Shown here piece by piece: positions 1 to 11,741 of a stretch of 64,000 nt of DNA. The stretch's first letter is position 1. Each line of letters opens with the position of its first letter. The notes below the pieces were generated by a model. That model did not search any database, had not been told where the DNA came from, and saw nothing but the letters and a program-made list of their open reading frames with translations. The position numbers were made by a program, and so were the translations under genes. Source of the stretch: Jaminaea rosea. Its lineage: Eukaryota > Basidiomycota > Exobasidiomycetes > Microstromatales. The stretch is from positions 248,001 through 312,000 of the forward strand of contig NW_020289980.1 in the NCBI RefSeq assembly GCF_003144245.1, read 5' to 3'.

Positions 1-140
1 CCGCCCCTACACTGGGCAAGGAGCCCTACTTGCCGTATGTCGGACCGTGAGTATTGCCCCCACCAGAGGTCCTCAAGATTGCCTGCTGACTTTCTTCACG
101 TTCCATCAGGCTGGCGGAGGAGTGGGTAGGATCTGAATGA
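1..140 (+). CDS. 3' end of an unidentified gene (partial)
   Basis: This looks like the last two exons of a plus-strand gene that begins left of the window. The third reading frame of 1-46 reads through to a GTGAGT donor at 47. The intron ends with CAG at 109, and 110-140 continues in phase to a TGA at 138-140. The joined tail reads APTLGKEPYLPYVG then PLAEEWVGSE. I do not recognise the family. The support is only the matching phase and good splice signals over a very short stretch, so this could be chance. It would be tail-to-tail with the Tctex1 gene that follows. Confidence 0.35.
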
Positions 141-334
141 AGGGGTGGACTCCGAACAAGCGATACCCAGTAGCAAGAGACACAACTGCCATCTTACTTC
201 AGTCGCGGGCGCCTGCAGAGGCAAGGACAACTATAGACAACGTCAGAGGCACCTGCCTCATCCTTAATGCTATCGTACTGCTCAAGCGCTCGCACACAAA
301 CGCATTGCCTGTTGGTATATGTAGCGTCGCATCG

Positions 335-1249
335 TTACGCTCGAATGGCAAATGCCGATACTGTACATATGATCGAGTCCTGCGCGAGAGATGGCCGTGA
401 TGTTGAAGGGGTCAATTCGAGTTTCTACTACCCAGGTCGAACGCAAGGTCAGGAATTTCTCACATTGGAGCTGAGTGCGACCCGAACGGCGAAGGATGGA
501 CAATCGTCAGCAGGCATCCACTCCTCTTGAACCTTTTCCTCGCTCGTACTCACTACATCTCCTGCACAACCGCGTCTCTCTCCTCCCAATGGCAGCTCAT
601 GTCCGCTCTCCCCCCTTGACCTAGATTCTCCACTAGCTGAACCTGTACAACGTACTTGAAACCCCTCGGTTCCACTTCGATCATCTTGGCCTTGATCTGC
701 TGCGCCAGGTCCCGCGTCAGGGAGCGCTGCGCTGCTTTCGACTCGGGCGAAGCGCTGCGGTCCCACGTTGTAGTGAAGAGGCGGGTGGAAAGGAGAGACC
801 TGAGTGTGAGTTGAAAGGGTTCCGTTGGGAATCTAGACGGGTGTAGAAAGGGTGAGTAGACGGGAAAGTGAGCCCAGGGAGCGGGATGGGGCCTGTTTCC
901 ATCGAGGCTGCTCATCGACTTACTTGGACCTCGATGATGAGGAGGAGGAGCCCAGCGCTGCGCCAGCGCCGGCCGCTGCTGAGCTACTGCTGCTCGAGGA
1001 CGGCGGAACAGGGCTTGCCATGCAGTTCTTGGGTCTTGTATGAACCTGCTTCTCCGGGCCTTGATGACGGATCTCGAAGTTGATGGAGGTGTTGGTTGCA
1101 ACGGACACAAAGGCGTCCCAGTCCGCTGCTCGTCTCGCTCGCTCCGCCCTCTGTCCCTCATCCGCTCGCCACGCGCGCTGAGACGAGCTGAGTCCACTTG
1201 ATCGCTTGCGCCGCTCGAGCCACTTGCCCGTCCTTACGTTGTCGTCCAT
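335..1249 (-). CDS. Tctex1-domain dynein light chain
   Basis: Exons are 924-1249, 554-832, 464-470 and 335-379 on the minus strand, giving a 218-residue protein. The N-terminal ~110 residues are poorly conserved and end in a serine run. The Tctex1 fold starts near FPTEPFQLTLRSLL and continues through SLTRDLAQQIKAKM and FKYVVQVQLVENLGQGGR to a CHWE strand. The last strand, NDSIICTVSAFAI, appears only if a 7-nt exon (464-470) and the final 45-nt exon are joined; both junctions keep phase and use GTGAG donors and CAG acceptors. Proteins of this family bind dynein intermediate chain and act as cargo adaptors. The start codon is only 46 bp from the RBX1 start codon, so the two share a promoter. 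The closest family member by eye is DYNLT2B/TCTEX1D2. The exon-1 boundary upstream is less certain than the domain. Confidence 0.7.
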
Positions 1250-1295
1250 TCGTCCCTCGCCCTCGAATCACCAACGAGACCAAAGGCGACGAACG

Positions 1296-2079
<784 letters not shown>

Positions 2080-2499
2080 GCTACTCAGCGCAACAACAAG
2101 CTCCAGGAAGCAAGCAGGCACAGGCGCCGTCCTCTTCCTCACTTCATCTCATCCGTTCAGCCTTCCACATTCGCGCCCACAGGCGCTCCTCACCACGCAC
2201 GAAGCCACCTACCGACCTAGCGACCGACCGAGCATACAGAGCGCAATGTATCAACATCTTCCGAAGAGCGCGGCTTGTATCGAGGCCCCCGAATGCGAGC
2301 GTGAGGACGATCGAGAGCACCAGACCAGATCAGTCGAAGCCAGTCGAGAGCAAGTAGACAAGGCATCTAGAATTCGCTGATGATGGAGAAGACCTGTAGG
2401 TGATCGTATATGTGTCGCCTTGCGAAGCACGTGTCATGAGACAGCAAGAGAACAGGAAGCATCGAGGCGCCAGGCCTGCCGCTACCGCCCCCCTTCTTT
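2080..2499. other. intergenic, convergent
   Basis: This 420-bp stretch lies between the ends of RBX1 and the glycogenin-like gene. It must hold both 3' untranslated regions. I see no coding, RNA or repeat signal. Confidence 0.6.
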
Positions 2500-5400
2500 C
2501 TACCACGCCCCGCTCCTCGTTCCCTCCTCGGGCCTGATCCGTGCTCTGCCCGTCAGAGCAGGCAAAGCAGGAGCAGCTCCTGCTGGTGAGCCTCCCTCTC
2601 CTCCGACAGGAGCCCTCTCGATCGAGCCTCTGGGGCTACTCGACGAGCCTCCATCCGTCATTCCTGGCCCGCCACTGCTCGGTGACGTTCCGGAAAGTGT
2701 CGCGAGGACATTGTGAGAGGAATGCCTGGGGCTCCTCGGCGTAGCATGAGAGCGGGCAAATCCGCTCGCTTGCGCCTTCCGTGTGTAGCCTGGGCCTTCC
2801 CGCTGTGGATGATAGCTGTGGTGAGGACTGGGTACGGCGAGAGAGCCACCACTGCTGCTGGTCTCATCACTCATATTAGGTAGGCCGGAGATGGCATCCT
2901 GAAATGAGGCATCGCCCGCAGCTGAATCAGACTCGTCCGAGGACTCGTCATCGCCGTCGTCTTCCGAGACGCCGTGGCGATTATGGTGGTGGTGGCGCGG
3001 GGCCACGCCGGCGAGATCGGCAGGCGGGCTAAAGCTGCGTCTTACAGATCGTCGCGTATGCTCACCGCCTGCTCCACTGGTGGTACCTCCGATGTGCTCG
3101 AGAGCAGGCGCAGCTCCTGTAACTGCTCCTCCCTCAGCTCTCGACCCCGCGCCCGTCCTTCTTCGCCTTCCGGACCCCGCAACAGCTCCCATCGCCCAGT
3201 TGCCCGACCCTTCCACCTCCGCATATCCTCGTCCTTCGCCTCCGGGCTGGCGATTAAGCACATATTGATCCGCAATAGAGTCATCATCATCCTGATCCGT
3301 ATACGGGTTGTCAGAAGAGCTCTGCGCCGTATAATAGCGTGAGGCAGTGGTGCCCGTCGTGGCCGTGGAGTGGTGCCCACCGCTTGTGTATCCTGCAGTA
3401 GATTGGCGAGAGCGCGGAGCTGCGAGCCCGCCAGTATTGGTGCCACTTTCCGTGCTCGAGAGTCCGGCAGAGGTGGCGCCAGAGCCTCGCCCGCCTGCAG
3501 CCATACCGCCACCTCGACTTGACCGCTTGCCGGCCGCACTGGACATCGCAGCTTGTTGCTGCGTCACGCCCCTCAACGAAGCCTCAGCAGCCGCCTCGCG
3601 CCCCTGTGTGCTAGCGATGCGACGCTGTGCCACCTTTTCCGAGTCCCTCGCCATGCTTGGAGCGTACTGATCCCACACGTTCTGGTAGCGGTCCACCAGG
3701 TTGACGGGCATGCTGCCGCCGCCTGAGTGGTCCACAGAAGAGGGCAAAGAGGGCGAATGGCGGGGAGGCTCGAAGCGGCCACTTGCTGCGGGACCGCGAG
3801 CCAGGTCCGGCGAGGAGGACGAGGTGTACGAATCCCCTGGGAAGACGCGAGTCGCCGTTGGCTGGCGAGAACGCATAGCCACACTGGGTGATGGTGGCTC
3901 CCTCTGCTGCTGCTCTTGCACCTTCGTCTTGGCGGGCGTGTTCTCCCAGGGGAACACCTTCCCCACTTTCCCCCCGTCAGGCCTCTCCGATCCCAAGTGC
4001 TGATAATCGTGGATCGCCTTTGCCTCAGGCGGAATGTACCCCACAAAGCTCCTCCCTTCCGCGGTCAGATTGGGATTGAGGAACAAGCGACGACGATGCT
4101 CCATTTCTGCTCTTTCTGCCGGTGTGAGTGAAGAAGAAGGCTTGTCCCACGCATTGGTGTAGAAGGTGTCAGGGGCGTTACGCCATGAAGGAGTCGAGTC
4201 GAGGGGAGGGGAAGAGACGGTTGCGTCCCATTGTACGCGTTTGGTGGGAGGAGTGATGCTCGCCGTTGGCGTAGAGCCGCCAGAGTCGAGAGGTGAAGCA
4301 GCCTTCTGTGCAGCGGTGAGTATACGCTGCAGCTGCGGTGGAAGCAGGTCGAGCCGTCCGAAGAGAGGCAGGCTCTCGTACCTGCCTTCGCCGGTCCTGC
4401 CGCTGCGCTGCGGCCCTGCTCCTCCAGACGATTGGAAGGTTGCCCTGAGCTCTTCCAGAGTACGAGATGCCCCTCCCGCCACCGCCTCGTCATTTTCAGC
4501 CCAGGCCGCTTGGTATACAGGAATATCGATTCCCTTGGGCGCTGGCCTCTCAATCACCTCCACCCCCTTTTCAGTAAATCTCACCTCGACATCGCCCTCC
4601 TGCGGCGTGCTCGTCCCCGAGAGCGGGTAATGCGTGGTATACACATCCCACCACTTGGATGTCAGATTGCCTGAAGCAAGGTCACGGGCTACGGCTGAGC
4701 GAGAGGGAGGACGGCTGGTTCGCCAGGGCTTCTGCCCACCGATGAAGTGCGCCACGCTCGCACCTGACCCGTAGCGTCGGTACGCGGGCACATAAGTATA
4801 TCCGCCCAGAGCAGTCATGTTGTAAGTGAAGGGCAGCCTTGTCCACCCTCCACCAGCTCCTTCTGCTCCGCTGCCCTTCTCACCGCCAAAGAACTCGTTG
4901 ATCAGCCCTTGGTCTGCCCCATCCCAGGTCCCGCTCGATGCTGCCAGATTGAGCAGCCCCTCGAACGTGTCCTGCGAGGGCTCAAGAAGCATCACGCCCG
5001 AGTTGAAGATGTCTGGCCACCCTGTGTCGGGCGAAGCGGCAAAGGTTGCCGAGAGGTGGAAAAGGTGCGAGAGGGGGCGAAGCACAAGCGAATCGGCGTC
5101 AAGGTAGACGACTTTGCGGTAGTCGGTCAGGCGCCAGGCGTGCAACTTGGTGAGGGCAGCTCCTTGTGACTCGCCGAGGTCCGGTCGGTCCAGAAGAGCA
5201 AGGTTAGCGTCACTCAAGTCGACGACTGCGTTGCTGTCGTCTCCGTCCTTGCTTGCGGTATCAGCAAGCTGCCCCTGCTGCTGCATAGCTAGGATGCTCG
5301 GGATGCCCAGCGGCTCAACGCCGATGACACGGTCGTAGACGCGGAGAAGCGCTCGTATTGACTGGACAGACAGGGAGCCAGGAGTGACGAGAGCGACGAG

Positions 5401-5649
5401 GTCGATGTCTTCGCTGCGTGGCTTGGTTGCCGGTCTCTTGGGTGAGGTCCATGGTCCGAGGGTCACGCCGGTGAGGCCGCTCTTATCTTGAGCATCTGCT
5501 GCTTCGTGGGCAAGACGCAGCGAGTGGGCTACGACGAGGGCCGCGGGTAGATATTCGTCTGTTGTGACCAAGGTCGTGAAGGCGTACGAAGCGCCTTTCG
5601 AGGACGCCGACGAAATTGACGTTGACGTCGATGGCTTCACAGGCGCCAT
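2500..5649 (-). CDS. glycogenin-like GT8 glucosyltransferase with long tail
   Basis: A single exon encodes 1,049 residues from the ATG at 5647-5649; the frame is open upstream, but this ATG lies directly before the catalytic domain. Residues ~21-320 are a GT8 domain: AFTTLVTTDEYLPAALVVAH at the start, the metal-binding DAD in VVYLDADSLVLRP (184-186), FNSGVMLLEPS, and DGADQGLINEFF. The segment LPFTYNMTALGGYTYVPAY contains Tyr284, at the position of the self-glucosylated tyrosine of animal glycogenin (by comparison with human IYSYLPAF). Glycogenin primes glycogen by glucosylating itself from UDP-glucose. The remaining ~700 residues are low-complexity Ser/Gly/Pro-rich sequence with a VFPWEN motif of the type found in fungal glycogenin tails, and an acidic DDGDDESSDESD stretch. 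Animal glycogenin is about 350 residues, so the tail is unusually long. Intronless. Confidence 0.85.
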   Translation of the reverse strand: MAPVKPSTSTSISSASSKGASYAFTTLVTTDEYLPAALVVAHSLRLAHEAADAQDKSGLTGVTLGPWTSPKRPATKPRSEDIDLVALVTPGSLSVQSIRALLRVYDRVIGVEPLGIPSILAMQQQGQLADTASKDGDDSNAVVDLSDANLALLDRPDLGESQGAALTKLHAWRLTDYRKVVYLDADSLVLRPLSHLFHLSATFAASPDTGWPDIFNSGVMLLEPSQDTFEGLLNLAASSGTWDGADQGLINEFFGGEKGSGAEGAGGGWTRLPFTYNMTALGGYTYVPAYRRYGSGASVAHFIGGQKPWRTSRPPSRSAVARDLASGNLTSKWWDVYTTHYPLSGTSTPQEGDVEVRFTEKGVEVIERPAPKGIDIPVYQAAWAENDEAVAGGASRTLEELRATFQSSGGAGPQRSGRTGEGRYESLPLFGRLDLLPPQLQRILTAAQKAASPLDSGGSTPTASITPPTKRVQWDATVSSPPLDSTPSWRNAPDTFYTNAWDKPSSSLTPAERAEMEHRRRLFLNPNLTAEGRSFVGYIPPEAKAIHDYQHLGSERPDGGKVGKVFPWENTPAKTKVQEQQQREPPSPSVAMRSRQPTATRVFPGDSYTSSSSPDLARGPAASGRFEPPRHSPSLPSSVDHSGGGSMPVNLVDRYQNVWDQYAPSMARDSEKVAQRRIASTQGREAAAEASLRGVTQQQAAMSSAAGKRSSRGGGMAAGGRGSGATSAGLSSTESGTNTGGLAAPRSRQSTAGYTSGGHHSTATTGTTASRYYTAQSSSDNPYTDQDDDDSIADQYVLNRQPGGEGRGYAEVEGSGNWAMGAVAGSGRRRRTGAGSRAEGGAVTGAAPALEHIGGTTSGAGGEHTRRSVRRSFSPPADLAGVAPRHHHHNRHGVSEDDGDDESSDESDSAAGDASFQDAISGLPNMSDETSSSGGSLAVPSPHHSYHPQREGPGYTRKAQASGFARSHATPRSPRHSSHNVLATLSGTSPSSGGPGMTDGGSSSSPRGSIERAPVGGEGGSPAGAAPALPALTGRARIRPEEGTRSGAW

Positions 5650-6559
5650 CGTGCGATACTGCTGGTACGTGCGTCCCGATAAGGTCAAGGGTGTGAGACC
5701 AAAGGGAGCCGTGTGTCTAGGGTCGTCAAGGGTATCGTCAACCTCGTAGCAAAGGTTCGCTTTCGCACGAGGGTCAGGTTGAGATGAAAGATAGATAGCG
5801 CATTGGTATCGATTCGGCGAGTCTTGAGTCTGTCTCGTATGCTTTGCCCTCTCGTTCCTGTGGCGGCTAGCGGCGTTCAAAGTGGCACTTCTTCGCAGGC
5901 ACGGAAATCTGAGTCTGGCTCACTGTGCGAGAACAACGGGCCCCACAACGCACGCACGCCTAGGCTCGCACGCACACGCACGCAGGCAGGCAGACAGGCA
6001 GGCGTGAGCTTGAGCGGCGCCCCACGCTCTATTTAGCCTGAAAAAAAGAACGACGCCTGCGTGGCCGTGTCACGGCCAGACGGCTTTGTGGGATGACGAT
6101 GAGCAGACGAGGCAGACGTGCTCACAAGAGAGTTCCATTACGATTGCTTGCACTACAGTATCACGCATGTACGACGACTATCTGTGCCCTCCCGTCTCGA
6201 GGTCTTGGTCGAGGAGCTCTAAAGGATCGCCCTGAGTCGTCTCGACGACGACTCTGTCTTCTTGGTTCATCAACGACAAGGCCTCGGCGCGCGTCATACC
6301 GCCATCGTCATCGCCCAGCCCCTTCGGTAAGCCCGTGAAGGCTCTATCGAGTGGCCAAGCTGAGTGAGCAAGGACGGCTCCCGCTGCACTTTGGCCTTCG
6401 TGAGCACCAGTCGACCTTGCGCGTGGGATGAGCGAGCAAGGGACGGTACTTGAACCTTTTGCCGGGATAAAGGAAGCAGTGGCATGAGACCAGAAGGTGC
6501 GAACTGTGGTGAGGGGGCTTTCAAAAGGGTATAGATTGATTAAGATCGACTTGCAACTT
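5650..6559. promoter_or_regulatory. upstream region of the glycogenin-like gene
   Basis: About 910 bp between the TRAPPC2L stop and the glycogenin start, both on the minus strand. It must carry the TRAPPC2L 3' end and the glycogenin promoter. A tract of short degenerate repeats (ACGC and CAGG units) runs at about 5946-6005. Short open frames here resemble no known protein. Confidence 0.5.
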
Positions 6560-7434
6560 TCACGCCTTTGGCGCTGGCGGTGGCGGTACGGCTGGGAGTT
6601 GGGCAGCCTCAGCAGCAGGCTTCGGGGGCGGTCGCGGGGCTGCGTCGTCTGGTGATCTCCAGCCAGCAATTTTTTCCATTCTCCTCTCGAAGAGTGGGCT
6701 CCTGATGGGTTTGCGACTGGCTGCCAGACTGGCTTCGGAGGGAGGTGGTGGTGGAATGTTGGACTTGGAGGGGAGGAGAGGTTGCGGCAGGGAATGGAAA
6801 GGATTGCAGATGTGCGAGAGGTAAGAGGTGTGCATTGCGCGGAAGATCTGTGGCAGGGGGGGAGGAGGAAGCTGGATCAGGAGGAAGCAGAAGAGAAGCA
6901 CAGCCGAGCATGCTGGCGGCTCACCGTGATGAGGTCGAGGTCGCGCACAATGGCGTCTGAGATGGTGATCATGACGAGGAACTTGACACGGGTCGATGTT
7001 TGGAAGCCATATCTGCTCACAAGCGGAGAGAAGGTCAGGGACGCAGGTCTAGAAGTCCTCATAGTCTGGCTGCTCACACGGCTACGTCTTCCAAGGTAAG
7101 AAGGAGGCCAAGGTACTGCTCTGAGGCTCGATTGCCGGCTAGCGTAAGGGCGAGAGAGGTCAGGCTGTGGAGGGAGGGTCTCTACTCTTGTTGCGCTCGT
7201 TTTGCTTACCCCTCTCCTCTACAATGTCGAGGGCTCCATGGGCAATGAAGTGGAAGCGCAGATCTGCCTGTTGCGTGTCTTTCTGTCCAAAGCTGCGCAG
7301 GTACAGGGGAGCATTCGATGCCGAGATGACGGCTAGACATCGCTGCGGAGGGGGCGAGAGTGATGACGGATCAGTCAAGTGATGATATGGCGACGGCGTC
7401 GTGAAATATGTCTCACGATCTTCGTTGTAGCCAT
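6560..7434 (-). CDS. tca17: TRAPP subunit TRAPPC2L (Tca17)
   Basis: Five exons (7417-7434, 7210-7342, 7078-7138, 6925-7012, 6560-6847) give 195 residues. Exon 1 codes only MATTKI. The longin-type sedlin core follows: CLAVISASNAPLYLRSF, LRFHFIAHGALDIVEE, ASEQYLGLLLTLEDVAVYGF, QTSTRVKFLVMITIS and IFRAMHTSYLSHICNPFH, which matches TRAPPC2L in order and spacing. All four introns keep phase. The protein belongs to the TRAPP tethering and GEF complexes that activate Ypt1/Ypt31 Rabs in ER-Golgi and Golgi traffic. The last ~65 residues are a proline/alanine-rich tail not usual for the family. Its start lies 192 bp head-to-head from SF3B1. A second TRAPP subunit (Bet3) lies 24 kb away. Confidence 0.9.
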
Positions 7435-7626
7435 GTCGCCTTTGCTTGTCAGGATGAGCTGGTGGTCATGGACGGAGGACGGAGAGAGACTTGATTGGTT
7501 GCAGCTCGAGTGAGCTCAGTCCGCTCAGTCGTCGTCGTCCTGGCCGCCGCTGCCGAGAGATTCACCTTTGCTCCATCCGCCACTTACCATCTCTTCATCA
7601 CCCACACTCCATTCTTGCAAATCGCC
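7435..7626. promoter_or_regulatory. bidirectional promoter TRAPPC2L / SF3B1
   Basis: 192 bp separate the two divergent start codons, so transcription start sites for both genes must lie here or overlap. The SF3B1 ATG has the strong context GCCATGG. Confidence 0.6.
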
Positions 7627-10600
7627 ATGGCACCCACAGCTACCGGCAGCGGGTCTCGCGGTGAAGGTAGCAGCGGTGAAGGCTCGGCCCTCTCGCGCAA
7701 GAAAGAGCGCTATATGCACGACTTGCCCATGGATGTCGAGGATGCAGGCGACTCGGACGACGACGAGAACGGCAATGCTCGACCAAAGAATCCGCTCGAC
7801 ATCTACTCTGCTCCTCAGCATCTCCTCAACGAGTTTGCAGACGACTCAGAGGATCCTCTCGAGGAGCGTGCAAAGTCGAGGCAGATCGCAGCCAGGCAGA
7901 ATGATTACCATCTTCGCCGCTTCAATCGGGATGCTGGACCGGAAAAGGGAGCAGATGCCATTGCTGCAGAAGGCGAAGGAGGATACAAAGAGGCGATGCG
8001 AAGGGCTGAGCTAGAGAGGGAGGAAGACCGAGTGAGGAGGTTGATCGAGCAGAAGGAAAAGGATGCCGCCGACAAGTCGCAGTCACGTCAGGACAGAGAT
8101 GTCACCCCGCCCATGGATGACCAAGGGGATACCACCCCGAAAGCAGCCGCAACCACACGCAAGCGCAGATGGGATGTTGGACCACCAGCCATGGATGACG
8201 GTGCTAGCACCGCTCCGCCTCGCAAGCGCTCCTCTCGCTGGGACGAGGCACCTGAAGCGACGCCCGCAGAGCCCAGCAAGCGATCTCGTTGGGATCAAGC
8301 GCCTACCGCTCAAGACGACGCCAAGCCCACATCTTCTCTCATCGCCTTTGACCCTCGCAACCGCTACTTGAGCGATGAAGAGCTCGATCAGCTTTTGCCG
8401 TCCGAGGGCTACAAGATCGTCACCCCTCCCCCCGACTATGCCCCCATCCGCACTCCCGCTCACAAGCTCATGGCTGCACCTGGCCCCTCTGGTGGCGGCG
8501 GCTTCATGATGCAAGACGAGGCGAGCGCCCGAGCCGCCGTAGAGGAGCTCGTCCCCGATCTCCCTACGGACATTCCCGGCGTAGGTCAACTAGCCTTCTT
8601 CAAGCCAGAGGATCAAACCTTTTTCAAAAAGGTCCTCGAAGACGATGGCGAGCAAGAACTGACCCTCGACGAGCTCAAGGAGCGCAAGATTATGAGACTG
8701 CTACTGAAGATCAAGAACGGCACGCCGCCAATGCGCAAGTCGGCTTTGAGACAAATCACGGACAAGGCGAGGGAGTTTGGCGCTGGTCCGCTCTTTGACA
8801 AGATCTTGCCACTCTTGATGGAGCGCACACTCGAGGATCAGGAGCGCCACTTGCTCGTCAAGGTCATCGACCGTATTCTCTACAAGCTTGACGACTTGGT
8901 CCGGCCATACGTCCATCGCATCCTTGTCGTCATCGAGCCCTTGCTCATTGACGAGGACTACTACGCACGAGTCGAGGGGCGCGAGATTATCTCCAACCTC
9001 TCCAAGGCGGCTGGTCTGGCTCACATGATTTCTACGATGCGACCGGACATTGATCACGTCGACGAATACGTGCGCAACACGACCGCCAGAGCCTTCTCCG
9101 TCGTTGCCTCTGCGCTGGGCATCCCAGCGCTCCTGCCCTTCTTGCGAGCCGTGTGCAGGTCCAAGAAGTCGTGGCAGGCACGCCACACGGGTATCCGCAT
9201 CGTGCAGCAGATTGCAATCATGATGGGCTGCGCCGTGCTCCCACACCTCAAGAACCTCGTCGACTGCGTTGAGAAGGGTCTCGAGGACGACCAGCAAAAG
9301 GTCAAGACCATGACGGCCCTCGCCCTTGCTGCCCTCGCCGAAGCCGCAGCCCCTTATGGCATTGAGTCCTTCGAGAATGTGCTCAAGCCGCTCTGGGTCG
9401 GCACTCGCCAGCATCGCGGCAAAGGGCTTGCCGCTTTCCTGAAAGCGATTGGCTTCATCATCCCGCTCATGGACTCCGAGTCGACACTCTACTTCGTCAA
9501 GGAGGTGACGCCCACCTTGATTCGCGAGTTTCAGAGCGCAGACGAGGAGATGAAGAAGATTGTTCTCAAGGTGGTCAAGCAATGCGCTGCTACCGATGGT
9601 GTGACGGGTCAATTCCTCAAGGAGGAGATGTTGCCAGACTTCTTCAAGAACTTCTGGGTCAGGAGGATGGCCCTCGATCGCCGCAACTACAAGCAGGTGG
9701 TCGAGACCACTGTCGCTCTCTCACAGAAGACTGGCGTGACGGAGGTGGTGGGCAGGATCGTCAACGAGCTCAAGGACGAGAATGAGCCTTTCCGCAAGAT
9801 GGTCATGGAAACGATCCAGAAGGTCATCGACTCACTCGGCGCGGCGGACGTTGACGAGCGCCTTGAGGTCCAGCTTATCGATGGTCTCATCTACGCCTTC
9901 CAGGAGCAGACCGTCGAGGACAATGTCATGCTCGAGGGTTTCGGTACCGTCGTCAATGCGTTGGGTATGAGGATCAAACCCTACTTGACGCAAATTGTCT
10001 CCACCATTCTCTGGCGCCTCAACAACAAGAATGCCAAGACGCGCCAGCAAGCCGCCGACCTAACCACCAAGCTGGCAGTAGTCATCAAGCAGTGCGGTGA
10101 GGACGCTCTGCTTAGCAAGCTCGGTGTTGTCCTCTTCGAGCAGCTGGGTGAGGAGTTTCCCGAGTCGCTCGCGAGCATCATTGCTGCCGAGGGAGCCATC
10201 GCTGCCGTCGTGGGGATGACGCAGATGAACCCGCCCGTCAAGGACCTCCTTCCCCGTTTGACGCCCATCCTGCGCAATCGACACGAGAAGGTGCAAGAGG
10301 CCTGCATCAACCTCATCGGTCGTATCGCCGATCGAGGCTCTGAATTTGTCTCGCCGAGGGAATGGATGCGCATCTGCTTCGAGCTCCTCGACCTGCTCAA
10401 GGCACACAAGAAGGCTATCCGTCGTGCAGCTGTCAACACGTTCGGATATCTCGCCCGCGCCATCGGCCCACAAGATGTGCTGCAGGTGCTCCTCACCAAC
10501 CTGAAGATCCAGGAACGTCAGTCACGTGTCTGCTCCACCGTGGCGATTGCCATCGTAGCAGAGACCTGCGGACCCTTCACGACCATCCCGGCCATCCTGG

Positions 10601-11121
10601 CAGAGTACCGAACACCGGAGCTCAATGTACAGAACGGCTGCCTCAAGTCCCTGGCCTTCCTCACGCAGTACGTGGGCGAGATGAGCAAGGATTACGTCCC
10701 CGCACTGGTAACAGTTTTGGAGAATGCCCTCGTGGAGCGCGATGCGGTCCACCGCCAGACGGCCGCCGCAGTCGTCTCGCACGTCGCGCTAGGCGTCGCA
10801 GGCTTGGGGCAAGAGGACTGCCTGCTGCATCTGCTCAATCTCGTCTGGCCTAACCTCTTCGAACAGAGCCCCCACGTCATCAACAATGTCTTTGACGCTA
10901 TCGAGGCTATGCGTGTCGCCCTCGGGCCGGGCATTTTGCTCAATTACTCGATGCAGGGCCTCTTCCACGCCGCAAGGAAGGTTAGGGAGCCCTTCTGCCG
11001 CGTGTACAACACAAACTACGTTGGTGCACAGGATGCTCTTGTGCCGTTTTACCCAGACTTGAAGGAGTTTGACGAAGGGCCGAGGAAGTACAGGAGGGAG
11101 GAGCTGTACGCTTTCCTGTAA
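7627..11121 (+). CDS. sf3b1: U2 snRNP factor SF3B1 (Hsh155)
   Basis: A single uninterrupted exon encodes 1,164 residues from the ATG in GCCATGG. The N-terminus carries the U2AF-ligand RWD motifs ([21 protein letters not shown], around residues 180-250) that bind UHM domains. The rest is the HEAT-repeat solenoid, nearly colinear with human SF3B1, e.g. [51 protein letters not shown] and [19 protein letters not shown]3B1 clamps the branch-point helix in the SF3b part of the U2 snRNP. Lys558 matches human K700, the main cancer hotspot, and is kept. Arg524 stands where human has K666, another hotspot. The human protein is 1,304 residues; the shortening is in the N-terminal region. Absence of introns fits the intron-poor style of smut fungi. 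Confidence 0.96.
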   Translation: MAPTATGSGSRGEGSSGEGSALSRKKERYMHDLPMDVEDAGDSDDDENGNARPKNPLDIYSAPQHLLNEFADDSEDPLEERAKSRQIAARQNDYHLRRFNRDAGPEKGADAIAAEGEGGYKEAMRRAELEREEDRVRRLIEQKEKDAADKSQSRQDRDVTPPMDDQGDTTPKAAATTRKRRWDVGPPAMDDGASTAPPRKRSSRWDEAPEATPAEPSKRSRWDQAPTAQDDAKPTSSLIAFDPRNRYLSDEELDQLLPSEGYKIVTPPPDYAPIRTPAHKLMAAPGPSGGGGFMMQDEASARAAVEELVPDLPTDIPGVGQLAFFKPEDQTFFKKVLEDDGEQELTLDELKERKIMRLLLKIKNGTPPMRKSALRQITDKAREFGAGPLFDKILPLLMERTLEDQERHLLVKVIDRILYKLDDLVRPYVHRILVVIEPLLIDEDYYARVEGREIISNLSKAAGLAHMISTMRPDIDHVDEYVRNTTARAFSVVASALGIPALLPFLRAVCRSKKSWQARHTGIRIVQQIAIMMGCAVLPHLKNLVDCVEKGLEDDQQKVKTMTALALAALAEAAAPYGIESFENVLKPLWVGTRQHRGKGLAAFLKAIGFIIPLMDSESTLYFVKEVTPTLIREFQSADEEMKKIVLKVVKQCAATDGVTGQFLKEEMLPDFFKNFWVRRMALDRRNYKQVVETTVALSQKTGVTEVVGRIVNELKDENEPFRKMVMETIQKVIDSLGAADVDERLEVQLIDGLIYAFQEQTVEDNVMLEGFGTVVNALGMRIKPYLTQIVSTILWRLNNKNAKTRQQAADLTTKLAVVIKQCGEDALLSKLGVVLFEQLGEEFPESLASIIAAEGAIAAVVGMTQMNPPVKDLLPRLTPILRNRHEKVQEACINLIGRIADRGSEFVSPREWMRICFELLDLLKAHKKAIRRAAVNTFGYLARAIGPQDVLQVLLTNLKIQERQSRVCSTVAIAIVAETCGPFTTIPAILAEYRTPELNVQNGCLKSLAFLTQYVGEMSKDYVPALVTVLENALVERDAVHRQTAAAVVSHVALGVAGLGQEDCLLHLLNLVWPNLFEQSPHVINNVFDAIEAMRVALGPGILLNYSMQGLFHAARKVREPFCRVYNTNYVGAQDALVPFYPDLKEFDEGPRKYRREELYAFL

Positions 11122-11666
11122 GCGCGAGGAACCACAGTGCAAGAGGAAGGCTGCCTGCGCTGAGTCTTGCCATGTGTCATTTCAGTTGCGACAAGAGAAT
11201 GTCATGTCTTGATTTTCAGTCATGTCTCGTTTTCATTCCTGGTGTGCGTAAGACAGAAAGGGTGGGATGGAGTTGCTGGTGCGACCGTAGACAGGCGAAA
11301 CGACATGGACACTGAGACAGGTGACAGGCAGGCGAGAGAGACAGAATCAGTCACACAAGTCGAATCCGGGGAGAGGAACTTGTATTGTAGGAGAGTATGC
11401 ATGAAGAGGTAGGCAGTAGGGGGATGACAACAGACGTGACGAGAGATCAGCGCGCGGGCTGCTGCGACGATGCCGAGCTGATGACAGCGGGGTCGGATCG
11501 CTGCGATGCTGGACAGCCAGGGAGCTCTTTACACATGCGCGTTAGATGAAAGCGGTAGATATACAGGAGACGAGAGTTCGAGACGTAGCAAGAGGGGTGA
11601 CGAGCAGGAAAGGCAGCCATAGCATGTCCCGCTGTGAGTCCTCCGTTGGATGTAGTGTTGCTGGCT
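11122..11666. other. intergenic, convergent
   Basis: 545 bp between the stops of SF3B1 and the MedA-type gene. It should hold both 3' untranslated regions. No other feature seen. Confidence 0.6.
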
Positions 11667-11709
11667 TTAAGGCTGCTGCTGAGCGTAGCCTCCCTGCGAT
11701 AGAGCACCG

Positions 11710-11741
<32 letters not shown>

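Noticed and set aside
2500-5880. Longer glycogenin starting at 5880
   Set aside because: The extra 77 residues look like untranslated sequence, while the ATG at 5649 directly precedes the GT8 domain.
8701-9612. 303-codon minus-strand frame inside SF3B1
   Set aside because: Mirror of the HEAT repeats on the opposite strand; no independent evidence.
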